The notes under the pieces were generated by a model. It saw nothing but the letters and a program-made list of their open reading frames with translations. It was not told the origin of the DNA and did no database searches. From Paenibacillus tyrphae (GTDB lineage: Bacteria > Bacillota > Bacilli > Paenibacillales > NBRC-103111), in the NCBI RefSeq assembly GCF_024158745.1, contig NZ_JAMZAW010000015.1:1-64000 (forward strand): DNA of 64,000 bases, read 5' to 3'. Shown one piece after another: positions 1 to 8,071 of the stretch (position 1 is its first letter; every line of letters starts with the position of its first letter). The translations under genes were made by a program, and so were the position numbers.

Positions 1-267
1 CACAATTTTATCATGTTCAACTCTTATAGATACCCAAAAATCTTTTTCACAATTTGGACAACAGACGTATCCATCTCCGAATGCACTTCCGTTGAATGGT
101 CTTTTCTGGTGCGGAGGCTTACTCTTCCCTGTCGCCCATGTTAATGCATCACCCAAGTTATAGGTGTCTAGATTCAACATACCCATTTTAAATTCGGCTT
201 CTGTATTAACAACCGCCCCACATCTGGCACATTCCCCGTTAAATAATAGTAGGTTATACAATCCCAA
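1..267 (-). CDS. Zinc-ribbon-like protein, C-terminus cut by window edge
   Basis: An open frame of 89 codons runs off the left edge on the minus strand. It starts at a TTG at 267, with AGGAG seven bases upstream (275-279). The protein carries two Cys pairs, CARC near residue 15 and CCPNC near residue 78, the usual layout of a small zinc ribbon. The segment between them is polar and probably holds the rest of the fold. I do not recognise the family. The region is AT-rich, unlike the rest of the window, which suggests acquired DNA. The real 3' end lies outside the window. Confidence 0.55.
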   Translation of the reverse strand, partial: MGLYNLLLFNGECARCGAVVNTEAEFKMGMLNLDTYNLGDALTWATGKSKPPHQKRPFNGSAFGDGYVCCPNCEKDFWVSIRVEHDKIV

Positions 268-902
268 TGTTAAGCTCCTGTTCTCTTTCAGGATAATATC
301 ATATTCGAATCAGAACAGGGGATATCCTTCATTTCTTAAAATGAATTGATTCGAAAAGCCATCAAACTATCCTGCTCGTTTAGCTGAAAGGTGTGGTGGG
401 CTCTTAAGACGTCGATCAAAATACAGGTTCTTCTTTCTATTTTGGGAATGTATTAACATTTTAAAAAGATGTCCAGTAGCGCCACAAGTGCGACCATGGC
501 ACCCCCCCCTTTTCGGAAGTGCTACGCCGTGGTCGCTCCACCGCTTTTAAGTCCTTGGAACAATTATACCATGATTGATATTTAACTAAAATCTAGAAAT
601 GGGAGAGAAGACCTTGACGGTTCTAGCTCTCCTTTTTTCATTCCCCCCTCTTTCAATGTGACCTATATAGTAACAATGGAATTCGCCTTTTTTTCCAAGC
701 GATTCTTGGGACAATCCTCTTTCTTTACGCAAATCGCGAATCTGTGTGCCTAGGTTATGCGACAATAATATTTATAACTATTAATTATCAAAAAGATAAT
801 ATCCATTAACAGATGTTTAATAAGAATCCAGTTATTTATACTTATTGAATAAGAGGTGTGGTCAACGCCGAAAATTAAGAATTACAAGGGAGTCCGATAA
901 AG
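268..902. other. AT-rich intergenic stretch
   Basis: No convincing gene is visible in these 635 bases. Short open frames here lack ribosome binding sites. The only structure I can point to is the inverted repeat at 490-536, listed separately. The base composition is markedly AT-rich compared with the sequence after about 1.5 kb. Confidence 0.4.
490..536. repeat. Inverted repeat, possible hairpin
   Basis: GCGACCATGGC (490-500) and GCCGTGGTCGC (526-536) pair over 11 positions with one G-T pair, around a 25-base loop that holds a C-run. No T-run follows, so it is not a standard terminator. It could be the relic of a small mobile repeat. Role unknown. Confidence 0.3.
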
Positions 903-1163
903 ATGGTTAGTTGGATAAGAGAGGCCCTGCTCATACGATTCGATGAGTTGTCCGCTCAATCGGAAAAAATCAATGAGGTCACCGTATTGAAAGAACAACT
1001 GTATAAATTAGAGAAGGATCTCTTAGCTTTATCAGGAAAAAATAGTTCCGTTCTTTCGCTTATTGACCTAAACACCCGGCTCCTATCCATTCAGAGGGAG
1101 TGGCTTTATATGAAGGGTGTCCAAGATGGGATCAAATTACGGATCGTTTTTATTGCAAGGTGA
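903..1163 (+). CDS. Small helical protein, possibly DUF6809-like
   Basis: The 86-residue product starts at ATG 903, preceded by AGGGAG at about nine bases. It is almost entirely alpha-helical by composition, with a charged central part (residues 20-45) and a C-terminal stretch LYMKGVQDGIKLRI. That tail resembles the 'YxxGFRLGxRL' ending I associate with DUF6809 proteins of Firmicutes phages and mobile regions, but I base this on the tail only. No signal peptide or catalytic motif is visible. It sits alone in AT-rich DNA. Function unknown. Confidence 0.5.
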   Translation: MVSWIREALLIRFDELSAQSEKINEVTVLKEQLYKLEKDLLALSGKNSSVLSLIDLNTRLLSIQREWLYMKGVQDGIKLRIVFIAR

Positions 1164-1480
1164 GGAAGTTCAATAGCAATCTAGCATGGCACCTAGTAGA
1201 AATTCTAAGAATAAAGAAGAAAAATGACGAATTCACGAGAAACATTAGGATTATCAACAAATAACTAACTATTCTGAATATTTACAATAATTTAATAATA
1301 GGCTATCCTAACAGTAAGCAAGATAAATGATTCACCTGATTAAGCCTACGGATATCGCCCTAATTCACACCGAAGTTTGTATCGTTTATATCTTTCAATC
1401 CGGATTTGATTTGAAGAATTCGGTAGTGCCGGATTGGAATTGATATAAAAATAAACAAGGGAAAGGGGATAGTCCATTGA
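1164..1480. other. Intergenic stretch without a recognisable gene
   Basis: Short frames occur but none has a ribosome binding site. The transition from AT-rich to GC-rich composition happens at the end of this stretch, near 1.45 kb. Confidence 0.35.
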
Positions 1481-1738
1481 AGTAAGGAAGCGAAGCATGC
1501 CCCGCCGCGCTTACCTGAAATCTGTACTGTACGCGCACCGAATGAAGGCTATACCGAGGGCATGCGGGAATCCGATAAGACCTGTTACTCGTTCGCGTAC
1601 CCTAACGACAGCTTGATTGGAGTGTGTTTTTCGAAAATTGAATAAGCAACCTATACCAACATAGGGATTCTGGTTATCACGGATAAGCAGGGTCCCTATT
1701 TTCGTGCGTCATACTTCCAGGCCATCCGGGCATACTAA
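1481..1738 (+). pseudogene. Decayed reading frame with one internal stop
   Basis: One frame stays open from 1481 to the TAA at 1736-1738 except for a TAA at 1643-1645. On both sides of that stop the translation looks protein-like, for example YSFAYPNDSLIGVCFSKIE before it and TNIGILVITDKQGPYF after it. No start codon with a ribosome binding site lies in this frame, although AAGGGG stands just upstream of an alternative frame. I do not recognise the family. It may be a gene remnant at the join between AT-rich and GC-rich DNA, or a chance open frame. Confidence 0.3.
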
Positions 1739-1765
1739 CGGGCGAAGCTACGTTTAAGGAGGGTT

Positions 1766-2020
1766 ATGGCAAAGATGGCAAACGACAAAAGCATGCCTCC
1801 GGTATCCGGCGAAGAAGTCGAAACGGACGGCATTTATTCGAACGAATGGGGCCGGGAGGAAACGCTCAAGCGCGGCGACGAATTTCCGTACGACGAGGCG
1901 ATGGGACAGACCGAGTGGGAGCTTGTCAGCCTTCCGCTCGAAAGCCAAGAGGAAGAGATGTATAAGGACACGAAAAATAACACGAAACCGCGGCTGCATA
2001 TCGACCGAGGCGATAAATGA
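1766..2020 (+). CDS. Small acidic hypothetical protein
   Basis: ATG 1766 follows a strong AAGGAGGG at a short spacing. The 84-residue product is acidic and hydrophilic, with segments DGIYSNEWGREETL and RGDEFPYDEAMGQTEWEL and a basic tail HIDRGDK. The GDxFP...W pattern recalls YjzC-like small beta proteins of Bacilli, but this is only a resemblance. There is no membrane segment and no Cys. It is followed within 30 bases by a strong terminator, so it is probably monocistronic. Function unknown. Confidence 0.65.
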   Translation: MAKMANDKSMPPVSGEEVETDGIYSNEWGREETLKRGDEFPYDEAMGQTEWELVSLPLESQEEEMYKDTKNNTKPRLHIDRGDK

Positions 2021-2046
2021 GCTGAGCGTTGTCGTGCGAAAAGAAG

Positions 2047-2077
2047 AGCGCTTCCCCTGTCGCGGAGAAGCGCTTTT
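2047..2077 (+). terminator. Rho-independent terminator
   Basis: AGCGCTTC (2047-2054) pairs perfectly with GAAGCGCT (2067-2074) and runs into a T-run. It ends the small gene at 1766-2020 and separates it from the convergent RNase H gene. Confidence 0.8.
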
Positions 2078-2095
2078 TGGTGTGGTTTTGATGCA

Positions 2096-2764
2096 TTATT
2101 TCCGGCCGTAATCCGCCTTGATCTCGCCCCATGCTTTCGTGTTCCACTTGATGATTTTGTTCTTGTAGGTGTTGCTGCGCAGCCATGCTTCCGCGCGGTC
2201 CACGAGCGCCCAAATTTCCTGGGTCGAGGCGTCCCGCACCAAGGTGGAAGCAACCGTTTTGTTGCGCACCCAACTGATCGCCGTCATCGAATCGCTGTAG
2301 ATCGTCATGTCGCTGCCTTTTCGCTGCAAATAAGCGAGCCCGTGGACAATCGCGAGAAATTCGCCCATGTTGTTTGTGCCTTTGGAAATCGGCTTCTGCT
2401 GAAACACGATTTCGCCGGTGCGCGTGTACACGCCTTTGTACTCGACGATGCCGGGATTGCCGCTGCAGCCTACATCGACGGATAAGCTCTCGGGCTCGTA
2501 CTCGCCCGCAGCCTCCGCGCCTGCGGCCTTGGAGGTCCGTCCGCCGCTTTTGCCCGTACCGCCGGTGCCAGCCCCTGTGCGCGCCGCGGCTCCGAACGCC
2601 TTCTTCCAGCCGGCGGCGAACATCGCTTTGGCCTCCGCCTCGCTCTCGTACGACTTGAACTTGGCCTGCGGGAATCCGTTCGTCTGGGCTTGGCATTCGA
2701 CCCACGATTTATAGATACCGGGCTGACGCCCTTCCCATACGACATAATACTTCGATTTTGCCAC
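2096..2764 (-). CDS. rnhA: Ribonuclease H1 with N-terminal hybrid-binding domain
   Basis: This enzyme cuts the RNA strand of RNA-DNA hybrids (R-loops, Okazaki primers). Residues 1-50 are the small hybrid-binding domain (YVVWEGRQPGIYKSW...AKFKSY). A Gly/Ala/Thr-rich linker covers about 58-88, and the catalytic domain covers about 90-222. It closely follows the well-studied Bacillus halodurans RNase H1. The active-site carboxylates are visible as D97 (SVDVG), E135 (NNMGEF), D158 (YSDSM), E214 and D218 (GEIKADYGRK). The start is GTG at 2764 after AAGGAGG. The linker is longer than in B. halodurans. It lies just upstream of recQ on the map but reads in the same direction after it. Confidence 0.93.
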   Translation of the reverse strand: MAKSKYYVVWEGRQPGIYKSWVECQAQTNGFPQAKFKSYESEAEAKAMFAAGWKKAFGAAARTGAGTGGTGKSGGRTSKAAGAEAAGEYEPESLSVDVGCSGNPGIVEYKGVYTRTGEIVFQQKPISKGTNNMGEFLAIVHGLAYLQRKGSDMTIYSDSMTAISWVRNKTVASTLVRDASTQEIWALVDRAEAWLRSNTYKNKIIKWNTKAWGEIKADYGRK

Positions 2765-2829
2765 AGTGTTCCTCCTTGGTTCGGCGCGCGTTCCCTATGA
2801 TAGTACCGCCGCGCCGTCCGAAATCGCCG

Positions 2830-4884
2830 CTACCCTTGACGCTGTTTGAAAAACTCGATAAAAAACGCTCCGTACTTGAAAAATTTCGCTTCCCCGACGC
2901 CCTTGATCTTGAGCATGGCCGCCGGATTCGTCGGCTGCACGCCGCACATCTCGCGCAGCGTGCTGTCCGGGAATACGATATACGGCGGAATGCCTTCCCG
3001 CTTCGCGATCTCCGTACGCAGCTTCCGCAGCTCGTCGAACAGCTCCGCTTCGACGTCCTGGACGACCGGCGCGGCTGGCTTCAACCGGATGCGCTGCACG
3101 ACCCGTTCCTTGCCGCTGAGCACATCGGACGCCTTCGACGACAGCCGGAGCACCGGGTATTTGCCTTCCGTGAGCTGCAAATAGCCTTCGGCGACAAGGA
3201 GCTGGATGAGGTCGACGATGTCTTTTTCCGTCCGGTTCCGCATTAACCCGTAGGTGCTGAGGCTGTCAAAGCCGAAATCCAGCACCTTCTTGTTGCGCGA
3301 GCCCTTGAGCACCGAAGTGACCAGCGTCATGCCGAACCGCTCCCGCATACGCTTGACACAGGAGAAGATCTGCTGTGCTTCGAGCGTAATATCCGTCAGC
3401 TCCATATCCGGGCTGACGCAGTTGCTGCACTGTCCGCAGTCTTCTTCCGCTTCCCCGCCGAAATAGCGGACGATGTACCGCTGCAAGCACTGCGGGGTGT
3501 GGCAGTAGTCGGCCATCTGCTGCAGCCGCCGGTATTCCTGCGCCTGCCGCTCCGGGTCCGAGACGGACTGCTCGATCAGAAACTTCTGAATATGAATGTC
3601 CTGCGGGCTGAACAGCAGCATGCAGTCGCTCGGCTCGCCGTCACGTCCCGCCCGGCCGGCTTCCTGGTAATAGGCTTCCATATTTTTCGGCATATTAAAA
3701 TGGACGACGTACCGCACGTTCGACTTGTCGATGCCCATCCCGAACGCGTTGCTCGCCACCATGACGCGCACCTCGTCGTACAGAAAACGCTCTTGAGCGT
3801 CCGCACGTTCCTTATCCGTCAGACCGGCGTGGTATTTGCCTGCGGCCACGCCATGGCGCAGCAAATATTCGCACAGCTGGTCAACTTCCTTGCGCGTCGC
3901 CGCGTAGACGATGCCCGCTTCCCCGGCATGCTCGCGGATGTAGCCCATCAGCACATCGCGCTTGTTTTCGCCCTTGATGACCGAAAACGACAGGTTCTCC
4001 CGCGCAAAGCCGGTCACGAACACCTGCGGCTCGCTCAGCTTCAAGTGCTTCACGATATCCTCTCGCACCTGGTCCGTCGCTGTCGCCGTAAAAGCGGCCA
4101 GCAGCGGCCGATCCGGCAGATGCGAGACCAGTTCGTTGATCCGCATGTAGCTCGGGCGGAAGTCGTGTCCCCATTGGGACACGCAGTGCGCCTCGTCCAC
4201 AGCCACCATCGGCACGACGAGTCCGGCGAGCAGGTCCAGAAAGCGCTCCGATTCGAGCCGCTCCGGCGCGACATAGAGCAGCTTGTATTCGCCGCGCTCG
4301 GCCTTGCGGATACGCATCTCCACCTGCGCATAGGATAACGAGCTGTTGATATAGGCCGCGGGCACACCGATGCTGTCGAGCCCGTCGACCTGATCCTTCA
4401 TCAGTGAAATCAGTGGCGAAACGACAATCGTCGTCCCGCTCATCATCAGCGCCGGAACCTGGTAGCAGATCGATTTGCCTCCGCCTGTCGGCATAATGCC
4501 AAGCGTATCCCGTCCATTGAGCAGGCTTTCGATCACCCGCTTCTGCCCATCGCGAAAATCCGGGTATCCGTAATATTTACGCAGCAGTTCCTGCGCTTCC
4601 GCCATCGTCCCGATCGGTTGCCCCGGCTGCCGCTTAACCGCCTGCGGCCGGCGGACCGGCGCTTCGAACAGATCCGTCTGTACGGGCCGCCGGTTGCGGA
4701 ACTCCATGTTTCCTGCCGCCGGCCTTCCGGTTTGGCGGTCATCTCCTCCGGCACCCCAGCCTGCCTCCCGCGGGTCCCGGTAATTGAAATCGGCCGGCGG
4801 CTCGTACCAGCTATCGTCTGCCGACGGCCCTGGGTCTGCAGGTCCGGGGTCCATCGGATCGTACCAATCATCTTGTCGTTTCAT
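2830..4884 (-). CDS. recQ: ATP-dependent DNA helicase RecQ
   Basis: A 3'-5' superfamily 2 helicase for recombination and stalled-fork repair. Walker A TGGGKS lies near residue 133-138, DEAH at 230-233, then the second helicase lobe with QEAGRAGRDG. A zinc-binding subdomain follows with four Cys (CLQRY...CGQCSNC), then a winged-helix RQC domain and a C-terminal HRDC domain from about residue 600. The first ~90 residues are an extra Pro/Asp/Arg-rich, probably disordered extension that most RecQ proteins lack. The ATG overlaps the stop codon of the upstream glycosyltransferase gene (ATGA), so the two are probably translationally coupled. Confidence 0.95.
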   Translation of the reverse strand: MKRQDDWYDPMDPGPADPGPSADDSWYEPPADFNYRDPREAGWGAGGDDRQTGRPAAGNMEFRNRRPVQTDLFEAPVRRPQAVKRQPGQPIGTMAEAQELLRKYYGYPDFRDGQKRVIESLLNGRDTLGIMPTGGGKSICYQVPALMMSGTTIVVSPLISLMKDQVDGLDSIGVPAAYINSSLSYAQVEMRIRKAERGEYKLLYVAPERLESERFLDLLAGLVVPMVAVDEAHCVSQWGHDFRPSYMRINELVSHLPDRPLLAAFTATATDQVREDIVKHLKLSEPQVFVTGFARENLSFSVIKGENKRDVLMGYIREHAGEAGIVYAATRKEVDQLCEYLLRHGVAAGKYHAGLTDKERADAQERFLYDEVRVMVASNAFGMGIDKSNVRYVVHFNMPKNMEAYYQEAGRAGRDGEPSDCMLLFSPQDIHIQKFLIEQSVSDPERQAQEYRRLQQMADYCHTPQCLQRYIVRYFGGEAEEDCGQCSNCVSPDMELTDITLEAQQIFSCVKRMRERFGMTLVTSVLKGSRNKKVLDFGFDSLSTYGLMRNRTEKDIVDLIQLLVAEGYLQLTEGKYPVLRLSSKASDVLSGKERVVQRIRLKPAAPVVQDVEAELFDELRKLRTEIAKREGIPPYIVFPDSTLREMCGVQPTNPAAMLKIKGVGEAKFFKYGAFFIEFFKQRQG

Positions 4885-5720
4885 GCTTCCTTACTTACTC
4901 CTCCCGCTTGTTTCGCCCGCCGCGATATGATCGGCTCCCCGTTCCAGAGCAGCTCCGTCTCCGCACGGCGCGCTTTGACCTCCGGCTCCTCGAGCAGGAG
5001 GAAAAAGTTTTTGGTCGGCAGCTCCCCAAGCCCATGCTTCGCCGACAGCCTGTCCAGGTACGGAGACATGTCCTCCAAATTGCCGGACATATTGTTCCCG
5101 CTGTCCGCAAACGCATAGAGCGCGCTGGCCGCCGGGACGCGTTTGACCCGGAACTGCTCGGCCACCCGCAGGTAAAAATCCCAGTCCCAGTAATGATACA
5201 TCTCCGTATCGAACGGACCGATTCGCTCATGCAGCTCCGGACGGTACAGGCAACCCGACGAGAAGAACGTCGAGAACCTCCGCATCGCTGCAAAGTCGTG
5301 CTCGTAGGCGAATAGAAATCGCTTCGTCGCCCGGCGCACCCCGTTGTCCACGGTATAATCAAAAATTTCCACATCCGAATAGACCAGATCGCTGTCTTCG
5401 ATTTCGCGCAGCATCCGTTCCACATGCGACGGCAGCAGCAAATCGTCGTCGTCGCACAACATGATATAATCGCCCCGAGCCAGCTCCAGCCCGCGATTGC
5501 GCGCATGCACGTGCTTGAGATTGCTTTCCATATTGACCACGGTCAGATCCAGCTCGGGATATAGCTCCTTAAGCTCGTCGACCGGTTCTCCGTTATCGTT
5601 GACCACAATAATCTGCAAATGACGGTACGTCTGCCGCCACAACGATTCGATCAGCTCGGCCAAAACATCCAGCCGATTATAGGTTGGAATAATGACGGAT
5701 ATCAGCGGCTGCCGATTCAT
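4881..5720 (-). CDS. Family 2 glycosyltransferase
   Basis: A 279-residue inverting GT-A glycosyltransferase, cytoplasmic, with no membrane segment. The N-terminus has the classic ISVIIPTYNR strand, then VVNDNG, and a metal/nucleotide-sugar binding CDDDD near residue 90. A later WDWDFYLR is typical of the acceptor region. It probably transfers a sugar in surface polysaccharide or glycoprotein synthesis, but the substrate cannot be read from the sequence. Its stop overlaps the recQ start by ATGA. That pairing is functionally unexpected and may be only translational. Confidence 0.88.
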   Translation of the reverse strand: MNRQPLISVIIPTYNRLDVLAELIESLWRQTYRHLQIIVVNDNGEPVDELKELYPELDLTVVNMESNLKHVHARNRGLELARGDYIMLCDDDDLLLPSHVERMLREIEDSDLVYSDVEIFDYTVDNGVRRATKRFLFAYEHDFAAMRRFSTFFSSGCLYRPELHERIGPFDTEMYHYWDWDFYLRVAEQFRVKRVPAASALYAFADSGNNMSGNLEDMSPYLDRLSAKHGLGELPTKNFFLLLEEPEVKARRAETELLWNGEPIISRRAKQAGGVSKEA

Positions 5721-5944
5721 TCCCCTTCCCCTCGCTCTCGTTTCTTCTACTGAACACTATACCGAAAAATCGGCGAAAGGGAAACTAGCCGAAAGGAAGA
5801 GTCCGCCCGGAGAAGCATGGAAAAATATTTTTCCGCCTGCTGGCCTATGGTACAATGGAAGAAAGCCATGAAACGATCGGTAAAAACTCCATCGACGAGA
5901 CTGCCGAGACGGCTAAGACCGGATGAACGAAGGAGGATTCTGTC

Positions 5945-6733
5945 ATGCCGCCAAGAAAACAAGAGCCGCCCGTCCGTTCGGACGCAGCGGAGAAGACCGA
6001 CATGAACGGAAAGCTTTTGGAGGGAGCCGAAGCAGTCTCCGCCGAAACAAACACAGCCGAACGGCAGCAACCGGGCACCCGGAGGAAACGGGGCGCCAAG
6101 ACAACGACGGACGCACAGCCGACGGAGACGAGCAGCGCGAACGCCGACGTGGCAGCGAAGCCGCGAGCTTCCAAGCGCAAAGGCGCTTCGAGCGCGCCAA
6201 CCCAGACCAGCGGCGCAGACGGCGACGCACCGACGAAGCCACGCGCTTCCAGGCGCAAAAGCGATGCGAACACGCCAGCCGAGACGAACGGCGCGGGGGC
6301 CGACGTGGCAGCGAAGCCGCGAGCTTCTAGCCGCAAGGGCGCTGCGGGCGTTCAACCGGCAGAGCCGCAGCCTCAAGAAGCTCCCGAAGCCGCCCCGCTA
6401 GCGGAAGAGGCTACGCTAGCGGTTCCCGCAGCAGCAGAGCCGGCTGGCGAATCTGCCTTGTCCGCCGCCACGGCCGAGGTGAAGACAGCCGCGACCGAGA
6501 CGACAGAGGATGCGGCTCCGGTGCTGCAGCTGCTGGAAACCCGCCTCAAGAAGAAGGAGCGCAGCGAAACCCATGACAAGGACCGGGTGTTTATCCGTAA
6601 AGATTTGAAGCTGCGTCTGGATGCCCTCGCCGAAAATCGCAGCAAAGGCTTCAAAACGCTGCTTCTGAACTACGGCTTGGAGAAGGCGCTGGACGAGTTG
6701 GAGCAAGCCGAAGCCGCGCGGCAGGAAAACTGA
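5945..6733 (+). CDS. Lys/Arg-repeat protein with possible ribbon-helix-helix tail
   Basis: ATG 5945 follows AGGAGG (5931-5936). The 262-residue protein has a long low-complexity, Ala/Thr/Lys/Glu-rich N-terminal part. Three near-identical basic repeats KPRASKRK / KPRASRRK / KPRASSRK recur about every 26 residues (roughly 73-130), and an Ala/Glu-rich linker follows. The last ~55 residues are ordered (DRVFIRKDLKLRLDALAENR...LEKALDELE), with a strand then two helices, which fits a ribbon-helix-helix DNA-binding fold. The layout suggests a histone-H1-like nucleoid or DNA-compaction protein. This is inference; I do not recognise a named family. Confidence 0.7.
   Translation: MPPRKQEPPVRSDAAEKTDMNGKLLEGAEAVSAETNTAERQQPGTRRKRGAKTTTDAQPTETSSANADVAAKPRASKRKGASSAPTQTSGADGDAPTKPRASRRKSDANTPAETNGAGADVAAKPRASSRKGAAGVQPAEPQPQEAPEAAPLAEEATLAVPAAAEPAGESALSAATAEVKTAATETTEDAAPVLQLLETRLKKKERSETHDKDRVFIRKDLKLRLDALAENRSKGFKTLLLNYGLEKALDELEQAEAARQEN
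6143..6327 (+). repeat. 29-bp direct repeat inside the Lys/Arg-repeat gene
   Basis: The same 29 bases occur exactly at 6143-6171 and 6299-6327, in frame and 156 bases (52 codons) apart. A diverged copy lies between them, near 6230-6260. The repeats encode the (A/T)KPRAS basic motif and point to internal duplication of a 26-codon unit. Confidence 0.75.
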
Positions 6734-6790
6734 CCGGCTCCCTTCACCCGTGTAATAGAGTTTGTCGAATCTAAGCATCTCTACCTGTAA

Positions 6791-6841
6791 AACGAAGCGA
6801 ATTCAATCCGAGCTCCGGGACGAATTCGCTTCGTTGTTTTT
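6791..6841 (+). terminator. Rho-independent terminator
   Basis: AACGAAGCGAATTC (6791-6804) pairs perfectly over 14 bases with GAATTCGCTTCGTT (6822-6835) and is followed by GTTTTTATT. It ends the gene at 5945-6733. Confidence 0.88.
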
Positions 6842-6870
6842 ATTGAAAAAAAACTCGTATAGCACAAATA

Positions 6871-6927
6871 AAAAACAGCCTGCACGGAAAGCAGCTTTCG
6901 CTTTTCCATGCAAGCCGTGCACAGGCT
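6871..6927 (-). terminator. Rho-independent terminator for the acetyltransferase gene
   Basis: Read on the minus strand, AGCCTGTGCACGG (6927-6915) pairs with CCGTGCAGGCT (6887-6877) with a small bulge, then GTTTTTTATTT follows. It lies directly after the stop codon at 6932. Confidence 0.75.
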
Positions 6928-6931
6928 AGCT

Positions 6932-7606
6932 TCAAATGGGCAGCAAAGCGACGTTCTCGCGCTGCTTGAGGTTCTCGACCATCCGATACCATGAGTCCGG
7001 TTTTTGCGGGAGCACCGCATAATAACGCTCCAGAAAGCTCCAGACCAACGAGGCCGGAACCGAGGCTTGCTCCTCGTCCGCGATCGGCATGAAGCAAAGA
7101 TCGAGCCCGTGTACCGCTTCGCCGTCATTGTGCCAGGACGGATGCACATAGTCCGTATCCAGCTTCCGGTAGCCGAGATGCGCCAACACCTCGCGGCGGA
7201 CGAACGAATTCATCGCATTCACGCCTCCGAACTCCAGCTTGCCCGTGAGCTGAGGGTTGTAGATTTCGGCGAACATGCCAAGGAATACTCCTCCGCATGC
7301 CGCTACGACTGAACGCAGATCGGCCATTCGGCGACGCGCCAGAAACGGTCCGATGCCAAGGCCGTCCCGTCCGATAATCGTAAAATCGGTCATCGCAACT
7401 TGTAAATCTTCATAATAACGGTACTCCGTCGCGCCGACGACTTCGCCATCCTGGACAGCGACGAACACCCGGATGCCCGGATTTTGAAGCGGCTCCGCCC
7501 ACAGCTCATATTCCAGTACTTCCTCCGGCGGAAACACGCGCTGCATCAGCTCGTGCATTTGGCGAAAATACGGGTCGCCGATATCGGTTATTCGATGGTA
7601 CTGCAC
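6932..7606 (-). CDS. GNAT-like N-acetyltransferase
   Basis: A cytoplasmic protein of about 224 residues with a GNAT-like core. FVAVQDGEVVGATEYRYY gives the central strands, and GLGIGPFLARRRMADL stands where the acetyl-CoA pyrophosphate loop is expected. Near the end DLCFMPI and a helical C-terminus follow. The acceptor is unknown. I chose GTG 7606 because GGGGAGG lies nine bases upstream. An in-frame TTG at 7648 would add 14 residues but has no ribosome binding site. Confidence 0.65.
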   Translation of the reverse strand: MQYHRITDIGDPYFRQMHELMQRVFPPEEVLEYELWAEPLQNPGIRVFVAVQDGEVVGATEYRYYEDLQVAMTDFTIIGRDGLGIGPFLARRRMADLRSVVAACGGVFLGMFAEIYNPQLTGKLEFGGVNAMNSFVRREVLAHLGYRKLDTDYVHPSWHNDGEAVHGLDLCFMPIADEEQASVPASLVWSFLERYYAVLPQKPDSWYRMVENLKQRENVALLPI

Positions 7607-7698
7607 AGGCTTCACCCTCCCCTGATAGCTTGCTGCTGCTTGTAACAAGCGTCTAAGCTTTCATTATATAGAGATACGGAAGGTTCTACAACACACCG

Positions 7699-8010
7699 TC
7701 ACTTTTGTTTGCGCCGCCCCCACGGCTTCCAAACCGACAGCACGACCATCGCGGCAAGAGATAGAACTTGCAGCACGATGCCGCCCCATAGCTGTACGTT
7801 GTTGACGACGAAATCCGGCTGCTGCCATACGTCCATACCGCTTGCCGGAATCAGCGTTACCGCCCGCAGCGACGATGTCGACAGCAGATGCATCACGGTA
7901 TAGCAGGCGCTCAGCACTCCCGAATCGCCGGTGGTTGCGGATACGACGCCCAGAATCACAAATACGACCGAATTGCCGAGCCAGATGGCTGAAAATAGGA
8001 TGTGCGCCGT
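7699..8010 (-). pseudogene. 5'-truncated four-helix membrane protein remnant
   Basis: An open frame of 103 residues begins right after a stop at 8011-8013 and has no ATG. It opens directly with a membrane helix, AHILFSAIWLGNSVVFVI, which in CopD/DUF2269-like proteins normally follows a few N-terminal residues and a start codon. A second helix, GGIVLQVLSLAAMVVLSV, and a basic tail KPWGRRKQK end it. The family usually has four helices and ~150 residues, so both the start and the middle seem lost. A GTG at 7959 could start a shorter product but has no ribosome binding site. A protein of this type survives intact at 50597-51058. Confidence 0.4.
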
Positions 8011-8026
8011 TTATTAAAATCAAATT

Positions 8027-8058
8027 AAAAAAAACGGAGGCCACAAGGCACTCCGTTT
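8027..8058 (-). terminator. Rho-independent terminator of yidC
   Basis: On the minus strand AAACGGAG (8058-8051) pairs with CTCCGTTT (8039-8032) and continues into an uninterrupted T-run. It stands 14 bases past the yidC stop. Confidence 0.88.
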
Positions 8059-8071
8059 CTATCTATGCATA

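Noticed and set aside
481-560. Possible small RNA or riboswitch around the inverted repeat near 500
   Set aside because: One stem with a C-rich loop only; no further conserved structure, promoter or downstream gene in position.
3499-4338. 279-codon frame antisense to recQ
   Set aside because: It is the shadow of conserved RecQ helicase motifs; no start signal.
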